Origin: Selenomonas sputigena_A
GTDB lineage: Bacteria > Bacillota > Negativicutes > Selenomonadales > Selenomonadaceae
Direction of reading: 5' to 3'
DNA: 64,000 bases
Assembly: GCF_051603425.1 (NCBI RefSeq)
Contig: NZ_CP194411.1
Span: 62,001-126,000 of the forward strand
Position numbers and translations under genes: made by a program. The notes beneath the pieces are model-generated. The model was not told where the DNA came from and searched no databases. It worked only from the letters and a program-made list of their open reading frames with translations. Position 1 is the first letter of the stretch. Every line of letters begins with the position of its first letter. Positions 59,683-64,000 of this stretch are shown piece by piece.

Positions 59683-59702
59683 CCCGCTGCCGAAGCAGCG
59701 GG
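59683..59702 (-). terminator. Terminator after the ferredoxin gene
   Basis: CCCGCTGC, loop CGAA, GCAGCGGG, with TTTTT following on the minus strand; 12 bases after the ferredoxin stop. Confidence 0.92.
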
Positions 59703-59714
59703 CTTGCTTTTTTC

Positions 59715-59885
59715 TCAGGGCGCGGAAATCGCGGAAACGGGACAGCCTTCCGCACAAGCACCGCACTCAATGCACTTCTCAGGATCGATTACGTACTGCG
59801 TATCGCTTTCCGAAATCGCCTCGACAGGACAGGTACCAGCGCAGGAACCACACGAAATGCACTCTTCACTAATCTTGTAAGCCAT
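59715..59885 (-). CDS. 2[4Fe-4S] ferredoxin
   Basis: A 56-residue protein read directly: MAYKISEECISCGSCAGTCP for the first cluster and KCIECGACAEGCPVSAI for the second, the eight-Cys clostridial-type pattern. It is a cytosolic electron carrier. Its start overlaps the PASTA-like gene by 17 bases, giving it the same transcript as frr and pyrH, an unusual placement. Good AGGAGGTG ribosome binding site upstream. Confidence 0.95.
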   Translation of the reverse strand: MAYKISEECISCGSCAGTCPVEAISESDTQYVIDPEKCIECGACAEGCPVSAISAP

Positions 59886-60093
59886 TTGGAAACACCTCCT
59901 TTCGCAGCCGTGCTGCGAGCACGATTTTTATGATATCGCCCTCAGTCCTTTGGCGAACGACATAGGGCGAGCTCTCCTCCACCGAAAAAAAATCTCGTGT
60001 CGGCCGGGTCCAGACCGTTTCATAGGCAAGACCAAGCGCCTCGAGCCGCCGCTTCGCCTCATCCCATGAAAGACCCAAAACATCCGCTTCCAT
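59869..60093 (-). CDS. Small PASTA-like domain protein (74 aa)
   Basis: A single domain resembling a PASTA repeat: DVLGLSWDEAKRRLEALGLAY at the start, then SPYVVRQRTEGDIIKIVLA. There is no signal peptide or anchor, so it would be cytosolic, unlike PASTA domains of wall-sensing kinases. Its ATG overlaps the frr stop (TGATG) and its end overlaps the ferredoxin gene. Function unknown. Confidence 0.7.
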   Translation of the reverse strand: MEADVLGLSWDEAKRRLEALGLAYETVWTRPTRDFFSVEESSPYVVRQRTEGDIIKIVLAARLRKEVFPNGLQD

Positions 60094-60650
60094 CAGACTT
60101 CCATGATTTCCTTTTCCTTGACGGCACGGGCGTCATCGACAGACTTGATATACTTGTCCACGAGCTTCTGCATATCATCCTGTCCCTTTTTCGCCTCGTC
60201 CTCCGTGATTTCCTTGGATTTTTCGAGCTTCTTCATCTGCTCGTTCGCATCACGGCGGATATTGCGGATGGCGACCTTGGCCTCTTCCGTCTTCTTGTTC
60301 AGAGACTTCACAAGCTCCGTACGCCGTTCCTGCGTGAGCTGCGGTATCGAAAGCCGCACGGCAGAACCGTCGGAGTTCGGTGTAAGCCCGAGATCCGACT
60401 TCATGATGGCCTTTTCAATCTCATGCAGGATCGTCTTCTCCCATGGCGTGATCATGAGCATACGCGGCTCGGGTACCGAAATAGTCGCTACCTGGCTCAC
60501 CGGCGTGGGCTGGCCGTAATAATCGACCAGAACGCGGTCCAAAAGAGCAGGCGTGGCGCGGCCGGCACGCAGCGAGCCGAATTCGCGGCGCAATGCCTCG
60601 AGCGTCTTTTTCATGCGCTCTTCCTGCGTATTGAATATCTCCTTGATCAT
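60093..60650 (-). CDS. frr: Ribosome recycling factor
   Basis: A 185-residue protein with LRREFGSLRAGRATPALLDRV, YYGQPTPVSQVATISVPEPRML, and RLSIPQLTQERRTELVK. It splits post-termination ribosomes with EF-G. Overlaps pyrH by four bases. Confidence 0.97.
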   Translation of the reverse strand: MIKEIFNTQEERMKKTLEALRREFGSLRAGRATPALLDRVLVDYYGQPTPVSQVATISVPEPRMLMITPWEKTILHEIEKAIMKSDLGLTPNSDGSAVRLSIPQLTQERRTELVKSLNKKTEEAKVAIRNIRRDANEQMKKLEKSKEITEDEAKKGQDDMQKLVDKYIKSVDDARAVKEKEIMEV

Positions 60651-61375
60651 GCTTCATCTCCCCCTACAATCGTACCGATATCCTCACCTACTGCCGCTTT
60701 GAGGATATTCGTATGGTCATCGATATTGAATACAACGATGGGTATCTTATTGTCCATGCAGAGGCTCGTCGCTGTCGAATCCATGACGGCGAGACCACGG
60801 TTCAGGACATCCATGTACTTGAGGCGGCTGAATTTCTTTGCCGCCGGATTCTTGCGCGGGTCAGAATCGTAAACGCCGTCGACGCCCTTCTTTGCCATGA
60901 GGATGACATCCGCCTCGATCTCGGCCGCCCGCAGAGCCGCCGTCGTGTCGGTCGAAAAATACGGATTGCCCGTGCCCGCCGCAAGGATCACGACGCGCCC
61001 CTTCTCCAGGTGGCGCACAGCCTTGCGGCGAATATACGGCTCCGCAATCTGGCGCATCTCAATGGCGCTCTGTACGCGCGTATCGACGTCGATATTTTCG
61101 AGGGAGCTCTGAAGCGCAAGCGAGTTCATGACCGTCGCCAGCATCCCCATGTAGTCCGCCTGGGCACGATCCATGCCTTTGGAGCTTCCTGCCAGGCCGC
61201 GCCAGATATTGCCGCCGCCTACGACGACCGCTACATCGATGCCATGTTCTCGCACCTTCCTGACCTCGGCCGCAATAGCGTCCACGGTCGGCAGATCAAT
61301 GCCGAATCCCTGGCTGCCGGCAAGGGATTCACCGCTGAGCTTGAGGACGACACGCTTGTAACTCGCTGTATCCAA
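60647..61375 (-). CDS. pyrH: Uridylate kinase
   Basis: A 242-residue amino-acid-kinase-fold enzyme: RVVLKLSGESLAG at the start, VVGGGNIWRG, DYMGMLATVMNSLALQ, and LMAKKGVDGVYDSDPRKNP. It phosphorylates UMP. GGAGG nine bases upstream supports a TTG start at 61375; the ATG at 61459 would add a basic tail absent from the family. Confidence 0.96.
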   Translation of the reverse strand: MDTASYKRVVLKLSGESLAGSQGFGIDLPTVDAIAAEVRKVREHGIDVAVVVGGGNIWRGLAGSSKGMDRAQADYMGMLATVMNSLALQSSLENIDVDTRVQSAIEMRQIAEPYIRRKAVRHLEKGRVVILAAGTGNPYFSTDTTAALRAAEIEADVILMAKKGVDGVYDSDPRKNPAAKKFSRLKYMDVLNRGLAVMDSTATSLCMDNKIPIVVFNIDDHTNILKAAVGEDIGTIVGGDEA

Positions 61376-61563
61376 TATGAACTTCCTCCTTTTGCCATTT
61401 TTACAAAAATCGTTTTTTCTGCCCTTGTTCTTGTTCCCTGTTCTATTCGACAAAGGCAAAAATAATCCTTGTTCTTCCGTCAGAAAATGACGATTTATTT
61501 CCCCGTCTTCCCGAACGCCGCAGCGAGGAAACGATCATAACCCGACTGAAAAAAGGCAGGAAA

Positions 61564-61622
61564 AAGCTGCCGCACAAATGTCATTCCAGACTGGCAGATA
61601 CCCTCTTGCCATGCGGCAGCTT
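61564..61622 (-). terminator. Terminator after tsf
   Basis: AAGCTGCCGCA and TGCGGCAGCTT pair around ~35 bases, and TTTTTCC follows on the minus strand, 27 bases past the tsf stop. The rest of the 61376-61648 gap has no gene; pyrH may have its own promoter there. Confidence 0.75.
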
Positions 61623-61648
61623 CAAAGCATTTCAGCTATATCCTGATC

Positions 61649-62521
61649 TTATTTAATCTGGGCAGCGACCTCAGCCGCAAAGTCTTCCGTCTTCTTCTCC
61701 AGACCCTCGCCGAGCTCGAAACGCACGAAACGCTCCGCCTTGACATCGCCGAGAACATCCTTGATGCTCTTGTCCGGATCCTTGACGAAGGCCTGCTCCA
61801 AAAGGCAGACTTCCTGATAATACTTGTTGATGCGGCCCTCGACCATGCGCTCCACGATATTGGCCGGCTTGCCCTCTTCGAGAGCCTGCGCACGCAGGAC
61901 TTCCTTCTCGTGCTCGAGGTCTTCCGCCTTCACCCCGGAACGATCAACAGCTGTCGGCGCCGACGCTGCGATATGCATGGCGATATCCTTACCGAGTTCC
62001 GCCGTGCCGCCGGAAAGGTCGACGAGAACGCCGATCTTGCCGCCCATATGGATGTAGCTCGCGATGCGGCCGGAGGCATTTTCGTAGCGCTCGAAGCGGC
62101 GCAGCGAAATCTTCTCGCCGATGCTCGCAACAGCTTCCGTGACGATTTCCGAAACCTTCTTGCCGTCCAGGACGCTTTCATTCAGCGCGTCCATATCGGC
62201 AGGGTTCGTCACGGCGATATGCTTGACGATCTTATCGCAGAGCTCATGGAACTTATCCGTGACAGCGACGAAGTCCGTCTCGCAGTTGATCTCGACGAGT
62301 GCGGCAACCTTCGCATCGTCTGCCACATAGGCTGCGACGACGCCCTCGGTGGCGATGCGGCCGGCCTTCTTTTCAGCCTTGGCAATGCCCTTCTCACGCA
62401 GGTAGTCGACGGCCTTGTCCATATCGCCATCCGTTTCCGAAAGCGCCTTTTTGCAGTCCATCATGCCTGCGCCCGTGCGCTCGCGCAGCTCCTTGACCAT
62501 CTTTGCGTCAATCTTTGCCAT
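61649..62521 (-). CDS. tsf: Elongation factor Ts
   Basis: A 290-residue EF-Ts: MVKELRERTGAGMMDCKKAL (UBA-like start), EGVVAAYVADD, ALVEINCETDFVAVTDKF, then the dimer/coiled-coil region to VERMVEGRINKYYQEVCLLEQ. It recycles EF-Tu. GAGGAGG precedes the ATG at 62521, inside the rpsB end (14-base overlap). Confidence 0.97.
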   Translation of the reverse strand: MAKIDAKMVKELRERTGAGMMDCKKALSETDGDMDKAVDYLREKGIAKAEKKAGRIATEGVVAAYVADDAKVAALVEINCETDFVAVTDKFHELCDKIVKHIAVTNPADMDALNESVLDGKKVSEIVTEAVASIGEKISLRRFERYENASGRIASYIHMGGKIGVLVDLSGGTAELGKDIAMHIAASAPTAVDRSGVKAEDLEHEKEVLRAQALEEGKPANIVERMVEGRINKYYQEVCLLEQAFVKDPDKSIKDVLGDVKAERFVRFELGEGLEKKTEDFAAEVAAQIK

Positions 62522-63230
62522 CTTCAGCCTCCTCGCCTGCACCGTCCTGACCCTGGCGGCCTTCGACAATAGCGGCTGCCATCGAGCTCGTCAAGAGACG
62601 GACAGCGCGAATGGCGTCATCATTGCCGGGGATAACGTAATCGATCTCATCCGGATCGCAGTTCGTATCAACAATCGCCACAATCGGAATGTTGAGCTTC
62701 CTCGCCTCAGCGACAGCGATGCGCTCTTTCCTCGGATCAACGACGAAAATCGCGCCCGGCAGGCGGTTCATCTCCTTGATGCCGCCCAGGAACTTCTCGA
62801 GCTTCATCATTTCATGACGCAGCTGCAGAACTTCCTTTTTTGTCAAAACATCAAACGTGCCGTCCTCTTCCATGCGCTCGAGATCCTTCAGACGACGAAT
62901 CCTCTTCTGGATGGTCTGATAGTTCGTCAACATGCCGCCGAGCCAACGCTCATTGACATAGAACATCCCAGCCTTCGTCGCCTCTTCCTTCACGGCCTCC
63001 TGCGCCTGCTTCTTCGTACCGACGAAGAGAACGCTCTTGCCTTCTTCCGCCAGGGAACGAAGGAAGTTGTACGCCTCGTCCACCTTGCGCACAGTCTTCT
63101 GCAAGTCGATGATGTAAATACCGTTTCTTTCCGTGAAGATGTACTTCGCCATCTTCGGGTTCCAGCGGCGGGTCTGATGCCCGAAATGGACACCGGCCTC
63201 CAACAGCTGCTTCATAGAAACTACTGCCAT
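62508..63230 (-). CDS. rpsB: Ribosomal protein S2 (uS2)
   Basis: A 240-residue protein: LLEAGVHFGHQTRRWNPKM, IYIIDLQKTV, FVGTKKQAQ, YVNERWLGGMLTNYQTI, and AIVDTNCDPDEIDYVIPGNDDAIRAV. A Gly/Asp/Glu-rich tail carries the tsf ribosome binding site. AGGAGG precedes the ATG. Confidence 0.98.
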   Translation of the reverse strand: MAVVSMKQLLEAGVHFGHQTRRWNPKMAKYIFTERNGIYIIDLQKTVRKVDEAYNFLRSLAEEGKSVLFVGTKKQAQEAVKEEATKAGMFYVNERWLGGMLTNYQTIQKRIRRLKDLERMEEDGTFDVLTKKEVLQLRHEMMKLEKFLGGIKEMNRLPGAIFVVDPRKERIAVAEARKLNIPIVAIVDTNCDPDEIDYVIPGNDDAIRAVRLLTSSMAAAIVEGRQGQDGAGEEAEDGKD

Positions 63231-63342
63231 AATTGGTGCACCTCCTGTTTTTTCCTCCGCGCTCCCTCATCCTTTGCGCCACTCCCTCGACGGGGAGAAC
63301 AGGGCAAATATCGGTGCGCGTGCGTTATAGACACCGCAAAAA

Positions 63343-63371
63343 ATTTTAGCATACAGCTGCAAAAAAAGCAA
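63343..63371 (-). promoter_or_regulatory. rpsB promoter
   Basis: Minus-strand TTGCTT (63366-63371) and TAAAAT (63343-63348), 17-base spacer, leaving a leader of ~110 bases before rpsB. It lies right after the aroB stop. Confidence 0.6.
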
Positions 63372-63387
63372 GTGCGAATTTTTCCAA

Positions 63388-64000
63388 TCAACCCTTTTCC
63401 AAACAGCGTTCCATAGCCTCGCGCACGACGTCTTCCGGCACATCGCTTCGCACGACAACTTTGCCGATATCCTCCATGAGCACCCAGTTGACCTTGCCGC
63501 CGACGGTTTTCTTGTCATGGAAAATCGCTGCGTAAAGAGCATCGACCGTGCATCCTTCAGCAGCCAGCGGCAAACCGAGCCGCTCCGTCAGCTCCCGCAC
63601 GCGGGACACGGTCGTTTCGTCAATCATGCCAAGCGACCGGCTGATATAGGCGGCGCCCAAAGAGCCGATCGCCACGGCCTCGCCGTGATTGTAGCGCGAA
63701 TAGCCCGTTTCTTTCTCGATGGCATGGGCGATCGTGTGCCCGAAATTCAAGATGCGGCGCAGTCCGCTTTCTTTTTCATCCTGGGAAACGACATCCGCCT
63801 TGATCTCGCAGGAGCGGGCGACCATATGCAGCGCCGCCTCCGGCGAAAGGCGCAGCACATCGTCGGCGTTCTCCCCCAGCCAGGTAAAAAGCGCCGCGTC
63901 GGCGATGATGCCGTATTTGATGATTTCTCCCAGTCCCGTACGGATTTCCCGCGCCGGCAAAGTGGCAAAAGCGGCAAAGTCGGCAAAAACGGCTTCAGGC
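63388..64000 (-). CDS. aroB: 3-dehydroquinate synthase, C-terminal part (cut by window end)
   Basis: The frame is open to the last base of the window, so the N-terminal half lies outside. The visible ~203 residues match AroB: ATLPAREIRTGLGEIIKYGII, then LRRILNFGHTIAHAIE with metal-ligand His, YNHGEAVAIG with the third metal His, and HDKKTVGGKVNWVL. It makes 3-dehydroquinate in the shikimate pathway. The TTG near 63960 is internal, not a start. Confidence 0.95.
   Translation of the reverse strand, partial: PEAVFADFAAFATLPAREIRTGLGEIIKYGIIADAALFTWLGENADDVLRLSPEAALHMVARSCEIKADVVSQDEKESGLRRILNFGHTIAHAIEKETGYSRYNHGEAVAIGSLGAAYISRSLGMIDETTVSRVRELTERLGLPLAAEGCTVDALYAAIFHDKKTVGGKVNWVLMEDIGKVVVRSDVPEDVVREAMERCLEKG

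Noticed and set aside
1..64000. tRNA and rRNA genes
   Set aside because: No cloverleaf-like T-arm (GTTCRANNC with matching stem) or rRNA segment was recognised by eye; a tRNAscan run would settle it.

Overview
The window is 64 kb of a chromosome that looks like a Selenomonas/Centipeda-type member of the Negativicutes (didermic Firmicutes). Outer-membrane genes (TonB-dependent receptor, ExbB/ExbD/TonB, RND pump with a lipoprotein adaptor) sit beside Firmicutes-type traits: a glmS ribozyme, FabK-based fatty acid synthesis, an ecfA1-ecfA2-ecfT-truA cluster and an rsmD-coaD pair. The backbone is GC-rich. One AT-rich accessory stretch (about 9.9-15.2 kb) stands out. Most genes lie on the minus strand. 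The assignment rests on gene content only, not on a database search.

Left part: the end of a proline/Na+ symporter gene, an unknown gene, a DUF4143-type ATPase and a DeoR regulator facing an L-rhamnose operon (rhaB-rhaA-rhaD-MFS transporter-rhaM). The operon has a near-consensus promoter whose -35 box abuts a perfect 18-bp palindrome. Next comes a decayed island beside the 3' end of guaA: a CtkA/HipA-like kinase with a 73-residue partner gene, a frameshifted serine recombinase, an orphan VbhA-type antitoxin with a truncated Fic toxin, a broken IS4-like transposase, and an AT-rich OLD-like ATPase/TOPRIM gene.

Middle: guaA, recX-recA, a quinone-reductase-like flavoprotein with an HxlR regulator, and three tandem HD-GYP-like paralogues that have all lost the His of the HD pair, plus a fourth copy reduced to fused N- and C-termini. 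An acrAB-type efflux operon follows. Then comes a heme locus: TonB-dependent receptor, ExbB, ExbD, a TonB with a Gly/Ser linker, a flavodoxin, and a HutW/ChuW-type radical SAM enzyme. Together these could import heme and break it down without oxygen. A 160-bp MITE-like palindrome lies inside this locus.

Right part: a lipid and translation cluster (yceD-rpmF-plsX-fabK-fabD-fabG-acpP-FabK-like-fabF-rnc), lactate-racemase cofactor genes larB-larC-larE, rsmD-coaD and a coiled-coil gene, a divergent DUF4127 gene, glmS (with its ribozyme)-guaB, a Bax-inhibitor-like membrane protein, ecfA1-ecfA2-ecfT-truA, and rpsB-tsf, then pyrH-frr-PASTA-like-ferredoxin, ending inside aroB. Two short protein genes not obvious as long ORFs were recovered by reading: rpmF (59 aa) and an 8-Cys ferredoxin (56 aa). 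No tRNA, rRNA or CRISPR array was seen.
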